Assembly: GCA_035528235.1 (NCBI GenBank) | Contig: DATKZB010000101.1 | Location: 1 to 8,762, forward strand | Direction of reading: 5' to 3' | Origin: DATKZB01 sp035528235 | GTDB taxonomy: Bacteria > Planctomycetota > Phycisphaerae > FEN-1346 | Length of the DNA stretch: 8,762 nt | Shown here: piece after piece, positions 1 to 5,516 of the stretch | How the letters are laid out: every line of letters begins with the position of its first letter | Numbering within the stretch: the stretch's first letter is position 1 | Made by a program: the position numbers and the translations under genes | The notes under the pieces: generated by a model | The model's database searches: none | Told to the model about the DNA's origin: nothing | Seen by the model: the letters and a program-made list of their open reading frames with translations, nothing else

Positions 1-289
1 CGAGGCGTCTACCTGACGTTCAAGGTGGCCGCACGCTCCCCGGGGGCTCTGCCCCCCGGACCCCCGGAGTTTATCGCTTCCGGGGACCCCGGCCGAGAGA
101 CGCCAAAAGAAAGGCCGCGCCGCCCAGGCGACACGGCCCTCTGCCGTTCGTCCCGCCAAAGGGCGCTCGGGTCGCACTCCTGCGGAGCCCTGTCCTCCCC
201 TTGGCTCGCCCCATCCTACCGCCCCCCAGCCGCACCGTCCAGGTCCCGATCATCCGTGGAGAAAAGGCTTCGCCCCGCCCCGCCGAAAC

Positions 290-334
290 CGGACACTTCT
301 ATTGGGCCAGCACAGCGGACATTTCTAATGGGGC
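290..334 (+). repeat. Two degenerate tandem copies of a 19-bp motif
   Basis: CGGACACTTCTATTGGGCC at 290-308 and CGGACATTTCTAATGGGGC at 316-334 match at 16 of 19 positions with a 26-bp period, and the second runs directly into TTGACA. Repeated GGACA-TTTCTA motifs ending in TTGACA resemble the multi-copy ends of some insertion sequences, so this may be an orphan IS end. No transposase is adjacent, so that reading is an inference. Confidence 0.4.
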
Positions 335-386
335 TTGACAACACCCGGGATTTTGGGTTGCATTGCCGCAACGGCGTTGGTATAGT
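335..386 (+). promoter_or_regulatory. Candidate sigma-70-type promoter for tRNA-Gly
   Basis: Two alternatives overlap. One is a perfect TTGACA (335-340) with a 17-bp spacer to a poor -10, TTGCAT (358-363). The other uses TTGCAT (358-363) as a weak -35 with a 17-bp spacer to a good -10, TATAGT (381-386). The second would start transcription near 393, about 60 bases before the mature tRNA. The assignment rests on sequence match alone. Confidence 0.35.
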
Positions 387-414
387 CCAGCGCCTGAGGT
401 TGCTCGGTGGGCCC

Positions 415-440
415 GAAAGGGTGGTCCCGACGACCCTTTC
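415..440 (+). other. Hairpin in the tRNA-Gly leader
   Basis: GAAAGGGT (415-422) pairs with ACCCTTTC (433-440), an 8-bp perfect stem around a 10-nt loop. It lies between the candidate promoter and the tRNA 5' end at 453. It could help processing of the leader or be a decayed terminator; no T-tract follows. Confidence 0.4.
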
Positions 441-452
441 AAGGCGGCGCGA

Positions 453-527
453 GCGGGCGTAGCTCAGTGGTAGAGCGCAACGTTGCCAACGTTGATGTCG
501 TGGGTTCAAGTCCCATCGCCCGCTCCA
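453..527 (+). tRNA. tRNA-Gly, anticodon GCC
   Basis: Every arm of the cloverleaf can be drawn. The acceptor stem is GCGGGCG (453-459) with CGCCCGC (517-523). The D stem is GCTC (462-465) with GAGC (473-476). The anticodon stem is CAACG (478-482) with CGTTG (490-494) around the loop TTGCCAA, giving anticodon GCC at 485-487. The T stem is GTGGG (500-504) with CCCAT (512-516) around TTCAAGT. The discriminator is T524 and the CCA end is encoded at 525-527. It decodes GGC and GGU glycine codons. An intrinsic terminator follows within 70 bases, so it looks like a single-tRNA transcription unit. Confidence 0.97.
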
Positions 528-545
528 TTTGCTTGGCGGCTTGAG

Positions 546-592
546 CGGCTCGCGGCGACCGGGCGTGAGGGTCTGGGCGAGCCGGTTTTTTT
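546..592 (+). terminator. Rho-independent terminator after tRNA-Gly
   Basis: CGGCTCGC (546-553) pairs perfectly with GCGAGCCG (577-584), and a run of seven T begins at 586. The loop contains a smaller stem, GACC (557-560) with GGTC (570-573). Its position 19 bases after the tRNA CCA fits termination of the tRNA transcript and insulates it from tig downstream. Confidence 0.85.
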
Positions 593-622
593 CTGGAGCG
601 TCACGGGGAGCACGGCATCCGG

Positions 623-655
623 CCTGCCGCGAGGCGGCGGGCATGTCGGCAGGAG
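623..655 (+). promoter_or_regulatory. tig Shine-Dalgarno inside a hairpin with an alternative pairing
   Basis: The tig ribosome binding site is AGGAG at 651-655, ten bases before the ATG at 666. CCTGCCG (623-629) is perfectly complementary to CGGCAGG (647-653), which would hide part of the site. The same left arm, extended by one base to 622, can instead pair with CGGCGGGC (635-642) using one G-U pair and a 5-nt loop, which would free it. The two folds exclude each other. Such pairings also arise by chance in GC-rich leaders. Confidence 0.4.
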
Positions 656-665
656 CGTGTCACGG

Positions 666-2066
666 ATGGACGTTACGGTTGAAGACGTTGCGGCGTGCAA
701 GAAGCGGCTCTCGATCACGATACCGCGCGAGGAGATCGAGCAGAAGTTCAACGAGCGGTTCAACGAACTCGAGCGCGAGGCCCTCGTCCCGGGGTTCCGT
801 CCGGGGCGGGCGCCGCGGCGGCTCATCGAGAAGCGGTTCCGCGACGCCGTCGCCGAGGAGGTCCGCGCCAAACTCGTCTCGGAGGGCTTCGAGAAGGCCA
901 TCGACGAGCAGAAACTCGACGTCATCGGCGAGCCCGAGATCGACCCCGAGAAGATCGAGTTGCCCGACGAGGGCGCCATGACCTTCTCCATCGATCTGGA
1001 GGTCCGCCCCCAGTTCGACCTGCCCGCCGATTACTCCGCCATCGCCGTCGACCAGGTCGAGCGGCCCCAGGTGACCGACGAAACCGTCGCCCGCGGCCTC
1101 GATCGCCTCCGCAAGCAGCACGGCCGCATCGACCCCTTGCCCGAAGGCGGCGAGGCCCGGGAGAACGACCTCGTCAGCTGCGGCCTCACCATCCAGGCCG
1201 GCGACGTCATGGTCGTCGACCACCAGAACGTCCGCCTCCCCGTCGCCGCCATCGCCATCGAGGGCATCCGTCTCAACAACCTGCCCGACCTGCTCAAGGG
1301 TGCCAAGGCCGGCGATGTCCGCACCGCCGCCATCACCATCGGCGACGATGCCGACAACGAAGACGTGCGTGGCAAGGCGGCCGAGTTGCGCGTCAAGGTC
1401 GACACCATCGCCCGCGTCGCCCTGCCCGACGATGCGGCCCTCTTGGCCGCCGTCGATTACGAGGACATGGACTCGCTTCGGGCCTCCCTGCGGCGCCAGC
1501 AGGAAGCCCAGAGCGACAACGCCTTCCGCCGCGCCCAGGAGACCGCCGTCCAGGACTGGCTCCTGGCCGCCGTCCCCTTCGACCTGCCCGAGGACCTGGC
1601 CAAACGCCACGCCAACCGGCTCCTCCAGCGGCAACTCGTGGACCTCCAGTACCGCGGCATCCCGGTCGAGGAGATCGAGAAACGCATGGCCGACATCCGC
1701 GGCGCCAGCACCGAGCGGGCCGCGCGCGACCTCAAACTCCACTTCATCCTCGACGCCATCGCCAAGAAAGAGAAGATCGAAGCCACCGACGCCGAGGTCG
1801 ACGCCCGCCTGCGGTTCATCGCCGTCCAGTACGGCCGCAAGGAAGACCGCGTCCGCGAGGAGATGGCCGCCGAGGGCACGCTCGACAGTCTGCGTGGCCA
1901 GATTCTCGAGGACAAGGTCCTGAGGATGCTTCTGGAGAAGCCCGCCGCCAAGGCCGAACCGGCCGACGCCGCCGCGGATACGCAGGCGACCGCCGAGACC
2001 GACCCGGCGACGCCGCCGCCCGACGAGGGCCCGGCCGACGCTACGGACGGCACCGAGGCCACCTGA
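666..2066 (+). CDS. tig: Trigger factor, ribosome-associated chaperone
   Basis: Trigger factor binds the ribosome at the exit tunnel and shields nascent chains in the cytoplasm. The product is 466 residues. The N-terminal domain (about 1-115) carries the ribosome-docking signature GFRPGRAP at 43-50. The middle domain (about 155-250) sits where the FKBP-type prolyl isomerase belongs, but its usual Asp-Phe-x-Gly and IPGFE-like motifs are not visible; the matching stretch reads LNNLPDLLKGAKAGD. The helical C-terminal chaperone domain covers about 255-425 and is followed by a roughly 40-residue acidic Ala/Asp/Pro/Thr tail. I chose ATG 666 because MDVTVEDVAACKKRLSITI aligns with family N-termini and AGGAG lies ten bases upstream. 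The frame stays open further upstream, but that would run through the terminator and tRNA. The two clpP genes follow on the same strand. The family is certain; loss of isomerase activity is inferred. Confidence 0.95.
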   Translation: MDVTVEDVAACKKRLSITIPREEIEQKFNERFNELEREALVPGFRPGRAPRRLIEKRFRDAVAEEVRAKLVSEGFEKAIDEQKLDVIGEPEIDPEKIELPDEGAMTFSIDLEVRPQFDLPADYSAIAVDQVERPQVTDETVARGLDRLRKQHGRIDPLPEGGEARENDLVSCGLTIQAGDVMVVDHQNVRLPVAAIAIEGIRLNNLPDLLKGAKAGDVRTAAITIGDDADNEDVRGKAAELRVKVDTIARVALPDDAALLAAVDYEDMDSLRASLRRQQEAQSDNAFRRAQETAVQDWLLAAVPFDLPEDLAKRHANRLLQRQLVDLQYRGIPVEEIEKRMADIRGASTERAARDLKLHFILDAIAKKEKIEATDAEVDARLRFIAVQYGRKEDRVREEMAAEGTLDSLRGQILEDKVLRMLLEKPAAKAEPADAAADTQATAETDPATPPPDEGPADATDGTEAT

Positions 2067-2114
2067 GATGGCTCGCGCGGGGCCGACCGCTCGCTCGCGC
2101 TCGCGGCTAGCGCG

Positions 2115-2150
2115 CCGGGTGGCATGGTCATCCCGAAGGGTGACCATGTT
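2115..2150 (+). repeat. Isolated REP palindrome between tig and clpP
   Basis: This is a single unit of the REP family that flanks the transposase gene 1.5 kb downstream. It has the conserved lead CCGGGTGG (2115-2122), then arm CATGGTCA (2123-2130), centre TCCCGAAGGG and arm TGACCATG (2141-2148). CCC and GGG inside the centre extend the stem, leaving one bulged T and a GAA loop. It lies in the 191-bp spacer between tig and the first clpP, so any transcript joining these genes would carry it. Confidence 0.9.
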
Positions 2151-2206
2151 CCGAGCCTGGCGCCGATGCCAAAGGCACGGCCGGCTAGCGTGCCGTTGTC
2201 ACGTGC

Positions 2207-2229
2207 CACGGGTTGCTTGCCAACCCGTG
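2207..2229 (+). repeat. Second-family hairpin upstream of clpP
   Basis: CACGGGTTG (2207-2215) pairs perfectly with CAACCCGTG (2221-2229) around loop CTTGC. The sequence is unrelated to the REP family but closely resembles 5423-5444 beyond the HNH gene, so it is probably a dispersed repeat. It ends 28 bases before the clpP start codon and could act as a weak attenuator or an mRNA 5' stabiliser; no T-tract follows. Confidence 0.65.
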
Positions 2230-2257
2230 ATCCTGACTGGAAAGGGACTCTCGACCG

Positions 2258-2908
2258 ATGCCAGCCTACCCGCTCGATCCCGACACGGTCCACCGCCTGG
2301 TCCGACCCACGGGCGCCATGGGCTCCCAGTACCAGCAACAGCGGTGGCTGACGCTGTCGGACCTGCTGCTTGAGAACCGCATCGTGTTCATCGAGGGGGT
2401 CATCACCGACGGCGCGGCCAACAACGTGGTGATGAAACTCTTGTACCTCCAGAACGAGAAGAAGAACCAGGAGATCAACCTGTACATCAACTCGCCCGGC
2501 GGGTACGTCTCGAGCACGATGGCCATCTACGACACGATGCAGTTTCTCGACTCCCCGGTATCGACGTACGCCATCGGTCTGGTGGCCAGCGGTGCCGCGC
2601 TCCTGTTGGCCGGCGGCGCCAAGAACAAGCGGTTCGCCCTGCCGCACGCCAAGATGATGCTTCATCAGCCCGCCGGCGAGGTGGGCGGCCAGGCCTCCGA
2701 CATCGAGATCGCCGCCAAAGAGGTCATCCGCGACAAAGACATGCTCATCCGGCTCTTCGCCCAGCACACCGGGCAGGCGCCCGAGAAGATCCGCGAGGAG
2801 ACCGAACGCGACCGGTACTTCACGGCCCAGGAGGCCAAGGACTACGGCCTCGTGGACGAGGTGCTCGAACACCTGCCCGACGAGGGCAAACCCAAGCAGG
2901 GGACCTGA
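2258..2908 (+). CDS. clpP: ATP-dependent Clp protease proteolytic subunit, first paralogue
   Basis: This is a 216-residue serine peptidase of family S14, which forms the barrel that degrades proteins unfolded by Clp ATPases. The catalytic triad is Ser111 (in GLVASGAAL), His136 (in MLHQP) and Asp185 (in TERDRYF), at the usual spacings; the substrate-binding SPGG is at 79-82. It differs from the textbook enzyme around the nucleophile: the usual AASMG is VASGA, so the residue after the serine is Gly instead of Met. GGAAAGGGA (2239-2247) precedes ATG 2258 by ten bases. A second in-frame ATG at residue 21 could be an alternative start or mark a removable N-terminus. The second clpP begins two bases after this stop, so the two are probably translationally coupled and may form a mixed two-ring complex, as described for paired ClpPs in other bacteria. 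Confidence 0.95.
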   Translation: MPAYPLDPDTVHRLVRPTGAMGSQYQQQRWLTLSDLLLENRIVFIEGVITDGAANNVVMKLLYLQNEKKNQEINLYINSPGGYVSSTMAIYDTMQFLDSPVSTYAIGLVASGAALLLAGGAKNKRFALPHAKMMLHQPAGEVGGQASDIEIAAKEVIRDKDMLIRLFAQHTGQAPEKIREETERDRYFTAQEAKDYGLVDEVLEHLPDEGKPKQGT

Positions 2909-2910
2909 CC

Positions 2911-3519
2911 GTGCCGACCCGCAACCAACTCGTACCCATGGTGGTCGAAGAGACCGGCCGCGGCGAACGGGCCTATGATATCTACTCGCGGCTACTCAAG
3001 GACCGCGTCGTCTTCATCGGCGGCGAAGTCGAAGACGGCATGGCCAACCTCGTCATCGCGCAGCTGCTGTTCCTCCAGAACGAGAACGCCGACGCCGACA
3101 TCGCGGTGTACGTGAACTCGCCCGGCGGCGTCATCACCTCCGGCATGGCCATCTACGACACGATGCAATTCGTCGGGTGCAACGTCCGGACCTACTGCAT
3201 CGGCCAGGCCGCCAGCATGGGCGCCGTGCTCCTGGCCGCCGGAACCAAGGGCAAACGGTACGTCCTGCCGAACAGCCGCATCCTGATTCACCAGCCCATG
3301 GGCGGCGCGCGCGGTACGGCCACCGACATCGGCATCCAGGCCGAAGAGATTCTGCGGATGCGCCAGCGCCTGAACGAGATCCTCGCCCACCACACCGGCC
3401 AATCGGTCGAGCAGATCGCCAAAGACGTCGACCGCGACCGATTTCTCTCCGCCCAGGAAGCCGTCGACTACGGCCTCGCCGACGAGATCATCCAGAGTCT
3501 GCCCAGGAAACCGGCGTAG
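2911..3519 (+). CDS. clpP: ATP-dependent Clp protease proteolytic subunit, second paralogue
   Basis: This 202-residue protein is the more canonical ClpP of the pair. The N-terminal stretch LVPMVVEETGRGERAYDIYS follows the classical ClpP pattern, with almost no propeptide before it. The triad is Ser102 (in GQAASMGA), His127 (in LIHQP) and Asp176 (in VDRDRFL), and SPGG is at 70-73. I chose the GTG at 2911 because AGGGGA (2898-2903) lies seven bases upstream and only two bases separate it from the previous stop; starting at ATG 2938 would remove conserved residues. clpX, the usual downstream neighbour, is absent: the next 400 bases are palindromic repeats and then a transposase on the other strand. 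The partner ATPase must therefore be encoded elsewhere. A compound hairpin overlaps the stop codon. Confidence 0.96.
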   Translation: MPTRNQLVPMVVEETGRGERAYDIYSRLLKDRVVFIGGEVEDGMANLVIAQLLFLQNENADADIAVYVNSPGGVITSGMAIYDTMQFVGCNVRTYCIGQAASMGAVLLAAGTKGKRYVLPNSRILIHQPMGGARGTATDIGIQAEEILRMRQRLNEILAHHTGQSVEQIAKDVDRDRFLSAQEAVDYGLADEIIQSLPRKPA

Positions 3520-3547
3520 GACGCGTGCTCCGCACGCACCCTACGCC
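3513..3547 (+). terminator. Compound hairpin at the 3' end of clpP
   Basis: GGCGTAGG (3513-3520), which contains the clpP stop codon, pairs perfectly with CCTACGCC (3540-3547). Inside it GCGTGC (3523-3528) pairs with GCACGC (3532-3537) around a TCC loop, with a two-by-two mismatch between the stems. This gives 14 base pairs in 35 bases. No T-tract follows, so it is not a standard intrinsic terminator; it may assist factor-dependent termination or protect the mRNA 3' end. It could also be another dispersed palindrome. Confidence 0.55.
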
Positions 3548-3588
3548 TACCGCCGCTTAACCGCGACCCGCCAGGGGAGCGCGTGTCC

Positions 3589-3616
3589 GTAGGGGCACGA
3601 CATGTCGTGCCCCTAC
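3589..3616. repeat. 28-bp perfect palindrome
   Basis: GTAGGGGCACGACA (3589-3602) is followed directly by its exact reverse complement (3603-3616), with no spacer. It resembles neither the REP units nor the CACTGG-type hairpins. It lies between the clpP hairpin and the first REP unit. As RNA it would form a long hairpin whose central bases open as the loop; as DNA it could be a site for a dimeric protein. The 14-bp half-site symmetry is too long for chance. No T-tract follows. Confidence 0.85.
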
Positions 3617-3635
3617 AACAGCGGGCGGGTGCCAT

Positions 3636-3911
3636 GCCGGGTGCCATGGTCAACCCGCAGGGTGACCATGTTCCCAATCTCGCCCCGCGCGGGTGTCACG
3701 CCGGGTGGCATGGTCATCCCGTAGGGTGACCATGTACCCAATCTCGCCCCGCGCGGGTGTCATGCCGGGTGGCATGGTCAACCCGCAGGGTGACCATGTT
3801 GAGAGCCCGTAGCAGCGTCATGCCGGGTGGCATGGTCATCCCGCAGGGTGACCATGTTCTCAGTCTCGGTCCGCGCCGGGTGGCATGGTCAACCCGCAGG
3901 GTGACCATGTT
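3636..3911 (+). repeat. REP array, left side of the transposase gene (five units)
   Basis: Five hairpins of 26 bases start at 3645, 3709, 3773, 3831 and 3884. Each has arms CATGGTCA and TGACCATG and a centre of the form A/T-CCC-G-C/T-A-GGG. Four follow the lead CCGGGTGG; the first has GTGC in place of GTGG. Periods are 64, 64, 58 and 53 bp. The spacers after units 1 and 2 are nearly identical (CCCAATCTCGCCCCGCGCGG), so a 64-bp block was tandemly duplicated. The spacer TTGAGAGCCCGTAGC occurs after units 3 and 5; after unit 5 it leads into the transposase stop codon. All units point the same way, opposite to those on the far side. Confidence 0.93.
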
Positions 3912-3928
3912 GAGAGCCCGTAGCAGCG

Positions 3929-4516
3929 TCACGGCTCCAGGGGCGGCAGGCTGTGCCGGTCGATGCGGAGGGGTTCCTCGGTCCCCTCTTGCCACGCGCG
4001 GTAACTCGACCAAGGCCAATCGCGCGGGTGCTCGACCAAGCCCCGCCGCACGGGGTTGGCGTGGATATAGTCGATCTTCTCGCGCAGTTCTTGCGGGGTC
4101 CAGAGGTTCCGATCGTAACCGCCGCCGGGCTGCCAGAACCGGTACGCCCGCCGGCCGCTGGGCTGAAGGTCCAGCATGCGTGGCAACCACTGGGGCCGGT
4201 GCTGCCGAACCCACGACACCGCCGCCTTGGCCACCGGTTGCTTGACGGACCTGAGAATGGCGCCGACGCCCACCCCGTCGGCGGGCAAGAGCAGGAGGTG
4301 GACGTGCTCCGGCATGATGACCCAGGCCCACAGGTCGAAGCGGTGCACGCCGCGGGCCGCGTCAAGCGACTCGAGCAGCCAGGCGCGCGGTCGCTCACGC
4401 GCCAGCAGCGGCTGGTTCCGCCAGCACGAAAAGGTCAGATAGTGGGCGTGGCCGGGCACATCGTAGCGTTTGCGGCGACGGCGTTTGACGGGTTCGCGCG
4501 GAACCATGCTACGCAT
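3929..4516 (-). CDS. REP-associated tyrosine transposase (RAYT), IS200/IS605-like
   Basis: This is a Y1 HUH transposase of the kind that binds and cleaves REP hairpins as single-stranded DNA. From ATG 4516 it has 195 residues and looks intact. The HUH metal motif is in VIMPEHVHLLLLP, with His71 and His73. The likely nucleophile is Tyr150 in KIDYIHANPVRRGLV, followed by the family-typical PWSSY. The basic N-terminus (KRRRRKR) fits DNA binding. REP arrays in opposite orientation flank it, and the hairpins carry the GTGG tetranucleotide this family is known to recognise beside its palindromes. The frame stays open upstream to an ATG inside the first flanking REP (4600), which would add 28 residues. 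I prefer 4516 because the family-like sequence starts after it, but neither start has a clear ribosome binding site. Host functions in REP spread are known for such enzymes; activity here is inferred. Confidence 0.93.
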   Translation of the reverse strand: MRSMVPREPVKRRRRKRYDVPGHAHYLTFSCWRNQPLLARERPRAWLLESLDAARGVHRFDLWAWVIMPEHVHLLLLPADGVGVGAILRSVKQPVAKAAVSWVRQHRPQWLPRMLDLQPSGRRAYRFWQPGGGYDRNLWTPQELREKIDYIHANPVRRGLVEHPRDWPWSSYRAWQEGTEEPLRIDRHSLPPLEP

Positions 4517-4573
4517 GATATGGCCACAGGACGTTGGGTGCAAGGGAGCGCGTTGGCGCAGGCCGGGGCCGAA

Positions 4574-4755
4574 AACATGGTCACCCTTCGGGATGACCAT
4601 GCCACCCGGCGGGCGCGGGGAGAGTCGAGGACATGGTCACCCTTCGGGATGACCATGCCACCCGGGCCATGCCACCAGGCCGGGATGACCATGCCACCCG
4701 GGCGCGGGGAGAGTGGAGGACATGGTCACCCTTCGGGATGACCATGCCACCCGGC
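4574..4755 (-). repeat. REP array, right side of the transposase gene (three units plus fragments)
   Basis: Three full hairpins lie at 4576-4601, 4632-4657 and 4721-4746, all in reverse orientation so that GTGG lies to their right as CCAC. All three have the TTC/GAA loop form, also present in the isolated unit at 2115-2150, whereas the left array has GCA or GTA loops. Between the second and third are two broken pieces: CATGCCACC at 4668-4676 and a half unit with its lead at 4681-4699. The spacer GGCGCGGGGAGAGTSGAGGA recurs before the second and third hairpins (S is C or G), so these units share a duplicated block. Short open frames here, such as those starting MVTLRDDHA or MVIPKGDHV, are REP sequence and not genes. 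Confidence 0.92.
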
Positions 4756-4919
4756 GTGCCGGCCAACGTGTCCCAAACCCGACCCACCCCCGGCGCAAAT
4801 CCGGCGGCAGCGAAAGAATGGTAACCCCTTCGGCGACAAGCACTTACGCCCTCTGCCGTGCAAGAATCCCCCCGACATGGGCCTCAAATCCGACCGCGCC
4901 GGCCTGTTAGGGAGAGGGC

Positions 4920-5384
4920 GTGTCGCCCGTCCCGTCGGTCCGGTTTGCCATGCCCGCGCCCACCGTCAAGCGATGCACGAAGTGCGGCCAGGTCAGGCCG
5001 CTGGCCGACTTCTCGCCGGCCAAGGGATATCGCGGCGGTCGCAAGACACAGTGCAAGGCGTGTCACGCGGCTTACATGCGGCAGTGGCGGCGCGAGCACC
5101 TCGAACACGCCCGGGCCAAGGCGCGGAGCCAGAACCGCAAGCGGCGGGCCTGGCTCGCGGCGTATCGCCGCCGCCCCGACCGCCGACTCAAACAGGCCGT
5201 TCGAAACGCGTCGTACTGGGCGGTCGAGGCCGGTGTCCTGCCACGCAAAGAGCGGTGCCAGCGGTGCGGCGCGGGCGGGCCGGGGGTCCGGCTGAACCGG
5301 CATCATCCCGATTACGCCGATCCCCTGCGCATCGAGTGGTTGTGCACGCGGTGCCACGGCGAGGTGCACGGGAAAACGCGATAG
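4920..5384 (+). CDS. Small HNH-type zinc-binding protein, phage-like
   Basis: The 154-residue product has two zinc-binding ends joined by a very basic helical middle. The N-terminal ribbon has Cys19/Cys22 (CTKC) and Cys45/Cys48 (CKAC), with the spacer RPLADFSPAKGYRGG typical of small phage proteins. Residues 60-95 are rich in Arg and Lys. The C-terminal part has Cys113/Cys116 (CQRC), His128-His129, DY at 131-132, Cys142/Cys145, His146 and His150, matching the HH-x-DY-x-P-x(3)-W-x-C-x(2)-CH-x(2)-VH pattern of HNH/endonuclease VII-like proteins. A nuclease role is plausible from this but not shown. GTG 4920 has AGGGAG five bases upstream; ATG 4950 has no such site but would start just before the first ribbon. 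It stands alone, converging on the GH95 gene, next to the transposase island. Confidence 0.75.
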   Translation: MSPVPSVRFAMPAPTVKRCTKCGQVRPLADFSPAKGYRGGRKTQCKACHAAYMRQWRREHLEHARAKARSQNRKRRAWLAAYRRRPDRRLKQAVRNASYWAVEAGVLPRKERCQRCGAGGPGVRLNRHHPDYADPLRIEWLCTRCHGEVHGKTR

Positions 5385-5422
5385 GGCCTACTCGTGTTTG
5401 GCGGCGCGGCCGCGCCGGCTGC

Positions 5423-5444
5423 CACTGGTTGCTTGCAGCCCGTG
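5423..5444. repeat. Imperfect copy of the hairpin found upstream of clpP
   Basis: CACTGGTTG (5423-5431) and CAGCCCGTG (5436-5444) form a 9-bp stem with one mismatch and one G-U pair. GGTTGCTTGC and CCCGTG are shared with 2207-2229, which identifies a second dispersed palindrome family. It lies in the 132-bp gap between the convergent HNH and GH95 genes. Confidence 0.55.
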
Positions 5445-5453
5445 TCTCCAGAA

Positions 5454-5476
5454 CACTGGCGGACAAGCCGCTAGTG
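5454..5476. terminator. Hairpin between convergent genes
   Basis: CACTGGCGG (5454-5462) pairs with CCGCTAGTG (5468-5476) around ACAAG, with one G-U pair. It shares CACTGG with the hairpin ten bases before it and may belong to the same dispersed family. Between two convergent stops it could terminate or protect either transcript, but neither side has a T-tract. Confidence 0.45.
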
Positions 5477-5516
5477 GCACCCGGCCGAAAGTGATACGAC
5501 CTTCCTGGAAACGGCG

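Larger units (their letters stand above)
1..452. other. Non-coding, GC-rich region upstream of tRNA-Gly
   Basis: I can support no gene here. Two forward frames stay open for long stretches, but their products are low-complexity Pro/Arg/Gly/Ser and resemble no family I know. The first 35 bases read RGVYLTFKVAA in frame 1, which could be the end of a gene from outside the window, but no stop follows, so I do not call it. A G-run/C-run hairpin lies at about 40-59 (loop TCT at 48-50). The purine-rich stretch near 95-115 has no recognisable function. The distal part carries a tandem repeat (290-334), a candidate promoter (335-386) and a hairpin (415-440), listed separately. Confidence 0.5.

Noticed and set aside
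25..462. Plus-strand open frame of 145 residues
   Set aside because: Low-complexity Pro/Arg/Ser product that ends in the tRNA; no family resemblance and no ribosome binding site.
216..644. Minus-strand open frame encoding WDLNPRHQRWQRCALPLSYA
   Set aside because: It is the antisense of the tRNA-Gly gene and its flanks, a well-known spurious protein family in databases.
660..2147. Long minus-strand frame opposite tig
   Set aside because: Gly/Val/Asp-rich antisense shadow typical of high-GC genes; tig is certain on the other strand.
3636..3911. CRISPR-like array
   Set aside because: Units are palindromic REPs with near-identical spacers, variable period, inverted copies across a transposase and no cas genes.
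4581..4843. Several small open frames on both strands (MVIPKGDHV, MVTLRDDHA types)
   Set aside because: They are translations of REP hairpins, which contain ATG on both strands.
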